A stretch of 12,604 nucleotides of DNA from Bacteroidota bacterium (GTDB lineage: Bacteria; Bacteroidota; Ignavibacteria; Kapaibacteriales; UBA2268): NCBI GenBank assembly GCA_024280675.1, contig JAJRPT010000173.1, positions 1-12,604 of the forward strand, read 5' to 3'. Below the pieces are notes generated by a model. It was given only the letters and a program-made list of their open reading frames with translations. It was not told the DNA's origin and did not search any database. Numbering within the stretch: position 1 is the first letter of the stretch; the number at the start of each line of letters is the position of its first letter. Below, one piece after another: positions 6,871 to 12,604 of the stretch. Position numbers and translations under genes: made by a program.

Positions 6871-7326
6871 TTAAATTTTATCAATTATCCCACTACTCGA
6901 GTAGCCACTCAAAAATGGAATGATTTCAACTCTACCGCCGTTTTGTTCAACTTCTGCTTTTCCAACAACTTGCCTGGGCGTGTAATCTCCTCCTTTGGCA
7001 ATCACATCTGGCTTGATAATTTTTATAATCTCAAGCGGCGTATCTTCGCCAAATATTACAAGGTAATCAACTGAACTCAGGCCGTGCGTCACAACTGCTC
7101 TATCTTGTTCGGAGTTGATTGGGCGAGACGGACCCTTCAAGCCTTTCACCGATCCATCTGAATTGAGCCCTAGAATCAGCACATCCCCAAAAGTTTTAGC
7201 CTTTAAAAGATACTCAACATGCCCTCTGTGCAAAATATCGAAGCAACCATTAGTGAAAACAATTTTCTTCCCCTGAGCTTTTAAAGATTTACTAATTTCT
7301 TTTATTTCATTTCGTGTACATATCAT
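6871..7326 (-). CDS. rfaE2: D-glycero-beta-D-manno-heptose 1-phosphate adenylyltransferase
   Basis: A 151-aa nucleotidyltransferase that turns heptose 1-phosphate and ATP into ADP-heptose, a precursor of the lipopolysaccharide inner core. VFTNGCFDILHRGHVEYL (23-40) has the HxGH motif (33-36) that binds ATP phosphates. LNSDGSVKGLKGPSRPIN (54-71), KPDVIAKGGDYT (105-116) and the ending GYSSSGIIDKI (141-151) are diagnostic of the RfaE second domain. The frame is open upstream to 7383, but the ATG at 7326 is preferred: it overlaps the rfaE1 stop by 4 bp (ATGA), a classic translational-coupling arrangement, and gives the usual family length. In E. coli this domain is fused to the kinase as HldE; here the two are separate, as in many bacteria. 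Confidence 0.95.
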   Translation of the reverse strand: MICTRNEIKEISKSLKAQGKKIVFTNGCFDILHRGHVEYLLKAKTFGDVLILGLNSDGSVKGLKGPSRPINSEQDRAVVTHGLSSVDYLVIFGEDTPLEIIKIIKPDVIAKGGDYTPRQVVGKAEVEQNGGRVEIIPFLSGYSSSGIIDKI

Positions 7327-8303
7327 AAAAAGTATTCCGATAATTTGCCCAATTCTATTGTCACTATACCAGGTTCTTCGCAAACTATCCCTGATGCAGA
7401 ATTAGCAATTCCCATTGCTTGTGGGTGAGTGCCACCACCTGCAATAACTGCTGCGTATGTAGCGATGGCTGTGTCTCCTGCCCCAGAAACATCGGCAACA
7501 TGCCGTGCCTTGGTGTCAATTTTACAAACCTCCCTCCCCCTCTCAAAAAGAACCATTCCGCTTGCACCAAGAGTTAGAAGCACATTTTCGCAATCTAATT
7601 TTTCTAATAATAGAAGACCCGCCCCCTCAACGCTTGCATTATTATTTAACTCAAATCCCAAAGCGTCCTCTGCTTCCTTTTTGTTTGGCTTGAACATTGC
7701 CACCCCTTTGTATGCAAAGAAGTTCTCTTTTTTGGGATCAACAAGCACTGGGATATTTTTCTTTTTGCAATATTTGATTACTTTTCTAATAAGGCTAGGA
7801 CTTAGCACTCCCTTATCATAATCGGCAAAAAGAAGTGCAGACAAATCATTTTGATTTTCCAAAGAGTTAAGAATATGTTCTTGGCCCTCATCTGAGATGG
7901 AGATATTATTTTCATTATCCAACCTCAGCAACTGCTGATTATTTCCAAATATTCTAGTTTTCACAGTTGTCATTCTATTCTTATCGGCAAATATTCCAGA
8001 TGTATCAATGTTTGAATCTTTAGAAACCTGCATAAACTTCTCACCCATCTCATCTTTGCCAACCAGGGCAAAAAGCAATGGCTCTAATCCCAAAGAGAAA
8101 AGATTTGCCGCCGTATTGGCAGCACCACCCAAATGAATATCCTCACGTTCAAAATCAACAACCGGAACCGGAGCTTCTGGCGAAATACGATTAACATCTC
8201 CCCAGAAATACTTGTCAATCATCACATCGCCAATCACGGCAATCTTGCTTCCTTTCGCTTTCTTGAATATTTCATCAAACCTTTCTTTTCCAATATTAAT
8301 CAT
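7323..8303 (-). CDS. rfaE1: D-glycero-beta-D-manno-heptose-7-phosphate kinase
   Basis: A 326-aa ribokinase/PfkB-family sugar kinase that phosphorylates heptose 7-phosphate at C1 in ADP-heptose synthesis. IAVIGDVMIDKYFWGDVNRI (21-40) and SPEAPVPVVDFEREDIHLGG (41-60), continuing into AANTAANL, form the substrate-binding N-terminus typical of RfaE domain I. VDPKKENFFAYKG (188-200) and FKPNKKEAEDALG (204-216) are the mid-domain blocks, and DVSGAGDT (271-278) holds the catalytic Asp277 and the anion hole. The length fits a stand-alone kinase domain. The gene overlaps the upstream SDR gene by 8 bp and the downstream rfaE2 by 4 bp, so all three are surely one transcript. Bacteroidota-type and proteobacterial versions are hard to tell apart here, but the function is well supported. 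Confidence 0.95.
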   Translation of the reverse strand: MINIGKERFDEIFKKAKGSKIAVIGDVMIDKYFWGDVNRISPEAPVPVVDFEREDIHLGGAANTAANLFSLGLEPLLFALVGKDEMGEKFMQVSKDSNIDTSGIFADKNRMTTVKTRIFGNNQQLLRLDNENNISISDEGQEHILNSLENQNDLSALLFADYDKGVLSPSLIRKVIKYCKKKNIPVLVDPKKENFFAYKGVAMFKPNKKEAEDALGFELNNNASVEGAGLLLLEKLDCENVLLTLGASGMVLFERGREVCKIDTKARHVADVSGAGDTAIATYAAVIAGGGTHPQAMGIANSASGIVCEEPGIVTIELGKLSEYFL

Positions 8304-9219
8304 TTCCCGTCCTCTCCTTCATCTGCAAAATTCCCCTACTCACCCCACTCATTTTCATCCCAAACACAAGCTCAGCTTTTTCGGTCACTAGCCCACCTTT
8401 TCTGGGTCTTTTTGCTTTTTGCACCAATTTATTAGCCTTAATTTTTGTAAGCAATCCCCTGTCATAATTGAGAACATCACATACTTTCATTGCAATATCA
8501 TATCTGGACAAATAATCTTTTCCCGCAATATTAAACACACCAAATATTTCCTGCTCAAAAGCTTTAAGCGTTGCCCATGCCAAGTCGTCCGAAAAAGTAG
8601 GGTTACACCATTGCCCATCAATTATTTTCATTTCCTTTTCATTTTCAAGACATCGGATTATCCAATTAATAAAATCATTTTTCCCATATCTGGAGCGTCC
8701 ATAGACCACATTAGTTCTAAAAATCGTATACCCCATCTCGCCTCCAAATTCACTAACAATCGCATTTTCCCCTGCCAACTTTGAGTAACCATAATAACTT
8801 ATGGCCCCTCCGGGTTTATCATCTTCCAAATAAGGTCCACCTTCGCCATCAAAGATATAATCTGTGGAATAATGAATCAGGTGAGCATTGTTCTTATTTG
8901 CATATCCTGCAAGTATTCTTGGCAGCTCACAATTAAGTATCATAGCCAAATCTTTTTCATCTTCGCACTCATCAACCCCGGTCATTGCCGCCGCATTGAC
9001 CACACAGTCTGGCGAATATTCCTCTAGCACCTCTTCAACATTTGACCTGTCAGCGTAATCAATTTCAACTCTTTGACATCTTGTTCTTGCTGTGATTTTC
9101 TTTGCCGAGCCCGTGCAAAGGACGAGCCTTGCATCCTTATATTCGTTCAAAAACAAATCCGTGACCGCTTCCCCAACTTTCCCTGTCGCGCCCAGAATCA
9201 ATATTTTTTTGCTCATCAT
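8296..9219 (-). CDS. RmlD-like (dTDP-4-dehydrorhamnose reductase family) SDR
   Basis: A 307-aa NAD(P)-dependent extended short-chain dehydrogenase. The Rossmann motif is GATGKVG (10-16); NAAAMTGVDECEDEKD (75-90) and HYSTDYIFDGEGGPY (116-130) follow, and Y143xxxK147 (SYYGYSKLAGEN) is the catalytic pair. RPRKGGLVTEKAELVFG (271-287) matches the C-terminal RP...TEK block of RmlD proteins. The pattern is closest to RmlD/RfbD, which reduces dTDP-4-keto-rhamnose, but the rest of the rml cluster is absent, and the link with rfaE1 and rfaE2 suggests a role in lipopolysaccharide or another nucleotide-sugar step. Two adjacent Met codons (9219 and 9216) are possible starts. It is the first gene of the operon and divergent from clpS, with a 104-bp AT-rich spacer that should hold both promoters. 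Confidence 0.85.
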   Translation of the reverse strand: MMSKKILILGATGKVGEAVTDLFLNEYKDARLVLCTGSAKKITARTRCQRVEIDYADRSNVEEVLEEYSPDCVVNAAAMTGVDECEDEKDLAMILNCELPRILAGYANKNNAHLIHYSTDYIFDGEGGPYLEDDKPGGAISYYGYSKLAGENAIVSEFGGEMGYTIFRTNVVYGRSRYGKNDFINWIIRCLENEKEMKIIDGQWCNPTFSDDLAWATLKAFEQEIFGVFNIAGKDYLSRYDIAMKVCDVLNYDRGLLTKIKANKLVQKAKRPRKGGLVTEKAELVFGMKMSGVSRGILQMKERTGND

Positions 9220-9323
9220 TTATTATCTAATTATTTATATTTTCACAAAAGCAATTTATACAATATTTTACTATTATATTAGACTATTAAATTTTAACAA
9301 ATTCTAATTTACTTATTTTTTTT

Positions 9324-9707
9324 ATGCCAGAGTTATTAAATAATATTGCGTCAAATCTTTTCATTTCTTCAATTCCATCTGAATCAGACGCACCCGTCCC
9401 TGGTATGCCCAAGCAAGCTCCTCCCACACCTCAAAGAGAATACCAAGAGCAAACCGAGACGATCGAAGCAGTCCCCACTGGTCTTTCCTCCAAAGTAATA
9501 TTATTCAACGACGAAATCCACACCTTCGAAGAAGTCACTCAGCAGATCATAAAAGCAATAAAATGCTCAGAAGACCAGGCCGAATCTTTAACCTGGGAGG
9601 TCCACTCCAAGGGAAAGACAAGAGTCTATGACGGCGAGATGGGCGAGTGCCTTCGTGTGAGCGGAATTTTAGAAGAAATCGACCTCATCACACAAATCGA
9701 ATACTAA
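9324..9707 (+). CDS. clpS: ATP-dependent Clp protease adaptor ClpS
   Basis: A small adaptor that delivers N-degron substrates to ClpA/ClpC-type unfoldases. The ClpS core is residues 57-127: KVILFNDEIHTFEEVTQQII (57-76), with the conserved Asn62-Asp63 that hold the substrate alpha-amino group, then WEVHSKGKTRVYDG (91-104) with the conserved His94. The first 50 residues are a low-complexity, Pro/Gln/Glu-rich extension (PVPGMPKQAPPTPQREY), longer than the roughly 20-35 residues usual in E. coli-type ClpS; a flexible N-terminus is known to matter for substrate delivery. No later in-frame start would be a better choice except Met28. The gene stands alone, divergent from the SDR. Repeated hairpin-type sequence follows its stop. 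Confidence 0.9.
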   Translation: MPELLNNIASNLFISSIPSESDAPVPGMPKQAPPTPQREYQEQTETIEAVPTGLSSKVILFNDEIHTFEEVTQQIIKAIKCSEDQAESLTWEVHSKGKTRVYDGEMGECLRVSGILEEIDLITQIEY

Positions 9708-9710
9708 GCC

Positions 9711-9756
9711 ACACACACACTTCGTGTGATTTTAATCCTTCGTGTGATTTTAATCC
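9711..9756 (+). terminator. Hairpin plus 18-bp tandem repeat after clpS
   Basis: CACAC-TTC-GTGTG (9716-9728) follows an ACACAC run and is followed by ATTTTAATCC, a weak terminator shape just after the clpS stop. TTCGTGTGATTTTAATCC occurs twice in exact tandem (9721-9738 and 9739-9756). Whether the second copy is functional is unclear; the rest of the 238-bp spacer to 9945 shows no gene. Confidence 0.5.
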
Positions 9757-9919
9757 TTCAAAGAGCAAATAAGATTTAATAAACATATCACATCGTAACT
9801 TTTTAACTTGACTCATCTTTTTATTTCAGTGAACGACACCCGCTTAGCCATTATTTATTCCACTTAATATTTTAAAAAATTAAATTTGCAAGAGTTATGA
9901 ATATATTGTAATTTCGCAT

Positions 9920-9931
9920 ACTATAATTAGC
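9920..9931 (+). promoter_or_regulatory. Methyltransferase -10 box overlapped by a C-box-like motif
   Basis: TATAAT (9922-9927) lies 19 bp before the methyltransferase ATG and is a consensus -10 hexamer; no good -35 is seen. It is embedded in ACTATAATTAGC, which differs by one base from ACTATAGTTAGC at 11531-11542 upstream of the controller gene. The overlap would let the C protein repress the methyltransferase, as known for some C-regulated systems (for example Esp1396I). The promoter is seen in sequence; the regulation is inferred. Confidence 0.6.
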
Positions 9932-9945
9932 AACAATAAGATTGT

Positions 9946-10683
9946 ATGGAACAAAAAGAACTATTTAATAATAATTATATTAGACGAACAGACGAAAGAG
10001 AAACTGTGGTGTCTGGTTATACAATCTATAATGCTGAGCAGGAAAGGAGAACTATAAGGAATGATTTGCCAAGTTTGTATCCTGACCTTCCTGAAAAAAA
10101 ATATGACGTTATATACGCAGACCCTCCTTGGGATTATGGCGGAAAGATGCAATTTGATAAAAGCTCTAAAAAAGATATAAATACTAATTGGGGGAATAAT
10201 ATTTTCATTAGTTCGGCAAACTTTAAATACCCTACTTTGAAGACTAAAGAAATGATGAAAATTCCAATTCATGAAATAGCTAAAGATGACTGTCTTTTGT
10301 TTATGTGGGTTACAAACCCTCACCTAACTCAAGGCATTGAATTAGGTAAATCTTGGGGATTTGAATATAAAACAGTTGCTTTTGTATGGGATAAAATGGT
10401 TCATAATCCTGGACAGTACACTATGTCTTATTGCGAACTTTGCTTGGTATTTAAACGTGGGCGAATTCCCAAGCCAAGAGGAGAAAGAAATGTGAAACAA
10501 CTCATTCGGTCGCCCAGAGGAAAGCACAGTGTTAAGCCTGCGGAGGTTCTGAAGGGGATTGAGAGGATGTTTCCAACTCAAGACAGGATAGAGTTGTTTG
10601 CTAGAAATAAACCTGAAGGATGGGATGTTTGGGGACTAGACGTAAGAGAAAAACATGAAGAATTTATTCAAGAAGAGGTTTGA
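9946..10683 (+). CDS. MT-A70 family DNA adenine-N6 methyltransferase (MunI-type modification enzyme)
   Basis: A 245-aa N6-adenine methyltransferase, expected to protect the host by modifying the site cut by the facing endonuclease. The catalytic DPPW tetrad is at 59-62 in YDVIYADPPWDYGG (53-66). LLFMWVTNPHLTQG (117-130), SYCELCLVFKRGRI (161-174) and HSVKPAEVLKGIERMF (194-209) followed by RIELFARNKPEGWDVWG (214-230) are the other MT-A70 blocks, including the cofactor pocket. This family includes the MunI methyltransferase as well as eukaryotic RNA methylases; pairing with a MunI-like nuclease makes the DNA role firm. Predicted target: the adenine in CAATTG. It is convergent with the endonuclease and overlaps its 3' end by 20 bp. 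Its own promoter carries the C-box-like motif at 9920. The region is AT-rich, fitting recent transfer. Confidence 0.92.
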   Translation: MEQKELFNNNYIRRTDERETVVSGYTIYNAEQERRTIRNDLPSLYPDLPEKKYDVIYADPPWDYGGKMQFDKSSKKDINTNWGNNIFISSANFKYPTLKTKEMMKIPIHEIAKDDCLLFMWVTNPHLTQGIELGKSWGFEYKTVAFVWDKMVHNPGQYTMSYCELCLVFKRGRIPKPRGERNVKQLIRSPRGKHSVKPAEVLKGIERMFPTQDRIELFARNKPEGWDVWGLDVREKHEEFIQEEV

Positions 10684-11260
10684 TATGTTCTTCAAAATGT
10701 TCAATTAGCGGGGTATGTTTTTCTGAATCTCTCCAAAAGTAAAAATGTGCTTTGAAATCATCAAACCAACAAGTAATTTCTCTCACATGGCAAGGGTCAC
10801 GAGTAATATCTCCTTGAAAAATAGTCCAAAAAGGTAGAACATCTTCACCTAGTTTTCCTTCTTTTCTAAGAATCTTTAATAAACCTGGCGTAAAATACTT
10901 ACATGACCTTTCGTGAGCATTTCCTCTACCATCCTTACGCTCTTTACCTTCTACCCATCCATCTTGCCTCTTAACCTCAATATAAATTGTCTTCTTTGTT
11001 TTTTTATTTTCAATTGCATAATCTGGCAATATGCCGTGTTGGGTTATTGGCTTATCAGGGGTATAAATTTCTGATTGCTCTTCTTCGCTGAGCTTAATAT
11101 TTAAATAGATTTTCTTAAATTCTTTAGGTCGCCTAATCTCAAATTTTGTTTCTTCAAAAATGATATTAAATACGCCGAAGAAATCATGCTCAGCTGCACC
11201 AGCATTTTTACCGCTGTAGTCTTGCCATTTCTTCCTCAGTCGATTTGCATCACTTCCCAT
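10664..11260 (-). CDS. MunI-like type II restriction endonuclease (predicted CAATTG)
   Basis: A 198-aa PD-(D/E)xK nuclease. PDYAIE (79-84) gives Asp80, and IYIEVKRQDGWVEGK (92-106) gives Glu95 and Lys97, matching the MunI catalytic Asp83, Glu98 and Lys100. GRGNAHERSCKYFTPGLLK (111-129) is the counterpart of the EcoRI AGNAIERS recognition region. FQGDITRDP (148-156) and VREIT complete the match, which is strong over the whole length. MunI cuts C^AATTG; EcoRI shares the central AATT. The ATG at 11260 was chosen over a TTG at 11266 because it gives the expected MunI-like N-terminus. The start lies inside the C gene end (11-bp overlap), so C and R are translationally coupled. Its 3' end overlaps the methyltransferase by 20 bp, tail to tail. 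Confidence 0.93.
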   Translation of the reverse strand: MGSDANRLRKKWQDYSGKNAGAAEHDFFGVFNIIFEETKFEIRRPKEFKKIYLNIKLSEEEQSEIYTPDKPITQHGILPDYAIENKKTKKTIYIEVKRQDGWVEGKERKDGRGNAHERSCKYFTPGLLKILRKEGKLGEDVLPFWTIFQGDITRDPCHVREITCWFDDFKAHFYFWRDSEKHTPLIEHFEEHIKPLLE

Positions 11261-11480
11261 TTTCAATCTTAACTAATTCACTAATATTTATTTCTAAAGC
11301 ATTTGCTATCTTTTCAATATTAACCAGTGTAATATTTTTTTCAGCTCGTTCAATCATGCCAATATAAGTTCGGTGTAAGTCCGTTTTAAAAGACAATTGC
11401 TCTTGTGAAAGCCCTTTCTCCTTCCGTATTTCTCGAACTCTTCTTCCGAATGCTGTTAATATTTGTTTTTTTGAAATCAT
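11250..11480 (-). CDS. Controller (C) protein of the R-M system, XRE-type HTH
   Basis: A 76-aa helix-turn-helix protein. FGRRVREIRKEKGLSQEQLS (11-30) followed by LHRTYIGMIERAEKN (35-49) is a typical XRE/lambda-repressor-like HTH; R-M controllers share the IHRTYIS-IERG pattern. It is the first gene of the C-R operon, overlapping the endonuclease start by 11 bp, the normal place for a C gene. C proteins bind their own promoter as dimers, switching from activation to repression, so that endonuclease appears only after the methyltransferase has acted on the new host DNA. The operator candidates lie 21-62 bp upstream (11501-11542). Alternatively it could be a generic XRE repressor, but size and context strongly favour a C protein. 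Confidence 0.92.
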   Translation of the reverse strand: MISKKQILTAFGRRVREIRKEKGLSQEQLSFKTDLHRTYIGMIERAEKNITLVNIEKIANALEINISELVKIENGK

Positions 11481-11500
11481 AGATAATTAATGTATTCAAA

Positions 11501-11542
11501 GCTAACTTTAGTATTCATCAATAACAACAGACTATAGTTAGC
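11501..11542 (-). promoter_or_regulatory. C-box operator pair upstream of the C-R operon
   Basis: GCTAACTTTAGT (11501-11512) and ACTATAGTTAGC (11531-11542) form an inverted pair with one mismatch and an 18-bp gap; each also has a palindromic core, ACTTTAGT (imperfect) and ACTATAGT (perfect), 26 bp apart centre to centre. The second core is itself a plausible -10 (TATAGT read on minus). A two-site operator just ahead of a C gene matches the known layout of controller systems. Binding is inferred. Confidence 0.65.
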
Positions 11543-11560
11543 ATTTTAATTGAAATCATA

Positions 11561-11577
11561 TATTCAGTCACTGAATA
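11561..11577. promoter_or_regulatory. Perfect inverted repeat TATTCAG-TCA-CTGAATA
   Basis: A 7-bp perfect inverted repeat with a 3-bp centre, 81 bp upstream of the C gene start. It does not match the C-box motif, so it may be an operator for another regulator, the edge of the R-M cassette, or a host site. Confidence 0.35.
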
Positions 11578-11613
11578 ACCACTAAACCACTGAAATACAA
11601 GGATATAACATGT

Positions 11614-11759
11614 AAAAGCATTTGAAATATGTCAATCCAAATTGCAAGAAATTGCTTAAATTGAGTAAGAACCTTGCAAAAAAAATAGAATTAAGAATTA
11701 TGTTAGCTACACATCGTACACTTTCCCAAAGCATTTAAAAAGCATTTGCAAATGCTTTT
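11614..11759. repeat. AAAAGCATTTG repeat cluster with 22-bp palindrome
   Basis: AAAAGCATTTG occurs at 11614-11624 and 11738-11748, with its exact inverse CAAATGCTTTT abutting the second copy (11749-11759), giving a perfect 22-bp palindrome; a shortened copy AAAGCATTT lies at 11728-11736. The cluster is 73-218 bp upstream of the phage-like gene at 11832. It could be an operator set or a DNA-packaging or replication site, or the palindrome may act as a terminator (T-run at its end). No gene was recognised in 11481-11831. A GC-rich CGCGCGCGC run at 11774-11782 is also out of keeping with the AT-rich surroundings. Confidence 0.6.
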
Positions 11760-11831
11760 CTTTATGTGTGCATCGCGCGCGCCTATATTCGCATATTAAT
11801 AATTTATTTAAAATAATATAAGGACACAGCC

Positions 11832-12584
11832 ATGCAAAGAGCAGAGAAAAGCAGAGCCAAGACTTACACTTACCAACAACTGGAGAACGAGTCAGACAAA
11901 CATTTTGCCGTATTCCAGGATTATCTTTTACAGGGCGAGGGTCGTCGAGTGAAAAACATTTCCCCCAATCACCGCTACACACTCCACAACATTTACCATC
12001 TTTCAAGCAAATACCACTGGCGTGAGCGAATTTTATCTTACCAAGCAACGGTTGGTCTTCAGCTCAAAAAAGAAAAGGGACATTTTTTCAAATCATCATT
12101 GAGCCGATACGAAGAAAACGCACTTCTCACATTCGACAAGCTCCAGAGCCGGTACGGCGAATTTATTGGCAACATATCAAATTTCTGGCCAAACGAGATC
12201 GAGGACAAAGAGCTGAAAAAACATATCCAGCAAAAGAACAGAGAAAAAAAGCAGATGGGCAATTTCGGTGACATCATGCCGCTCTACAACGACCCAAGTG
12301 CCGACAAAAACCAAATCACAAAGCAACTTTCCCACATCGAGAAGGTATTGACAATCATCGGCAAATTCCAAATTATATGCGACAAATTTGTCATCAAACT
12401 AGAGAAGGGCGAGTTCCAAAAGGTGAGTACAAGCGGCGAACTTTACCTCGAAGATCTCGAAGAGCTAAGCCTTTGGTTCGAGTCAAGCGACCCTGGGATA
12501 ATAAGGCAGAGCAAGGAGAGGATAGAAGGAGAAATTTGTAAAAACGGAAACAGCATCGTGGATTTTGAGCAAATAAAAAATTAA
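11832..12584 (+). CDS. Phage small-terminase-like DNA-binding protein (tentative)
   Basis: A 250-aa protein not firmly recognised. Residues about 20-75 contain KHFAVFQDYLLQGEGRRVKN and then LHNIYHLSSKYHWRERILSY, the pattern of a short helix-turn-helix with a conserved W-x-ER-x-x-x-Y/W block seen in phage terminase small subunits and related phage proteins. The remainder (80-250) is highly charged and probably helical (for example KHIQQKNREKKQ), with no known motif. The ATG is preceded by AAGGA about 10 bp upstream, the clearest Shine-Dalgarno in the window. It lies divergent from the R-M C gene. The gene ends 20 bp before the window edge, where AGGAGAAAG suggests another gene follows. If correct, a prophage or phage-derived element starts here, and large terminase genes should follow; nothing in the window confirms that. 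Confidence 0.45.
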   Translation: MQRAEKSRAKTYTYQQLENESDKHFAVFQDYLLQGEGRRVKNISPNHRYTLHNIYHLSSKYHWRERILSYQATVGLQLKKEKGHFFKSSLSRYEENALLTFDKLQSRYGEFIGNISNFWPNEIEDKELKKHIQQKNREKKQMGNFGDIMPLYNDPSADKNQITKQLSHIEKVLTIIGKFQIICDKFVIKLEKGEFQKVSTSGELYLEDLEELSLWFESSDPGIIRQSKERIEGEICKNGNSIVDFEQIKN

Positions 12585-12604
12585 TCAGGAGAAAGTTTGT
12601 AAAA

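Noticed and set aside
7327..7383. Longer rfaE2 with an N-terminal extension starting at 7383
   Set aside because: The extra 19 residues lie entirely within the end of rfaE1 and do not match the family; the ATGA overlap at 7323-7326 gives the standard start.
7429..7821. 130-residue plus-strand open frame
   Set aside because: It is antisense to rfaE1, has biased composition without a known motif, and the minus-strand kinase accounts for the region.
11261..11266. TTG at 11266 as endonuclease start
   Set aside because: The ATG at 11260 follows two codons later and gives the N-terminus expected for MunI-like enzymes.
11623..11736. Short plus-strand frame encoding about 40 residues (KLSKNLAKKIELR region)
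   Set aside because: There is no ATG with a ribosome site and no recognised motif; the AT-rich, repeat-containing sequence explains the composition.

Overview
The window comes from a Gram-negative bacterium of moderate to low GC, most likely in the Bacteroidota/Ignavibacteriota (FCB) group. The main pointer is the C-terminal type IX secretion sorting domain on the protein at 4480-5118. The ADP-heptose (lipopolysaccharide core) genes, a LolC/E-type permease and a MltB-like lytic transglycosylase all imply an outer membrane. Most starts lack a clear Shine-Dalgarno sequence, which also fits that group. No species can be named from the sequence alone.

Region 1 (1-6200) looks like ordinary chromosome. 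It holds the 5' part of pyruvate,phosphate dikinase (minus strand, cut by the window edge), then on the plus strand a MltB-like lytic transglycosylase and a LolC/E-type permease. A convergent intergenic spacer follows, filled with 12-bp hairpin repeats. Beyond it lie three minus-strand genes: an AI-2E family membrane protein, a secreted temptin-like protein with a T9SS sorting domain, and a DUF900-type alpha/beta hydrolase.

Region 2 (6200-9710) has a complete tRNA-Leu(UAA) preceded by a partial duplicate of its own leader and 5' end, and followed by a strong terminator. A possible gene remnant comes next. Then a tight, overlapping minus-strand operon encodes an RmlD-like SDR, heptose-7-phosphate kinase (rfaE1) and heptose-1-phosphate adenylyltransferase (rfaE2). 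ClpS is divergent from it.

Region 3 (9900-12604) is accessory DNA. It carries a complete type II restriction-modification system: an MT-A70 family adenine methyltransferase facing a MunI-like endonuclease (predicted site CAATTG) that is co-transcribed with a small C (controller) protein. A 12-bp motif, ACTATAGTTAGC, lies upstream of the C-R operon as an imperfect inverted pair. A one-mismatch copy, ACTATAATTAGC, overlaps the -10 box of the methyltransferase. This gives a testable circuit in which one C protein times both genes. The last gene resembles phage small-terminase-type DNA-binding proteins and sits behind a cluster of AAAAGCATTTG repeats, so a prophage or other mobile element may continue past the window.

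No CRISPR array, transposase, integrase or rRNA was seen. The most unusual items are the C-box shared by C-R and M, the tRNA-Leu 5' duplication, the hairpin-repeat spacer, and the bacterial temptin-like T9SS cargo.
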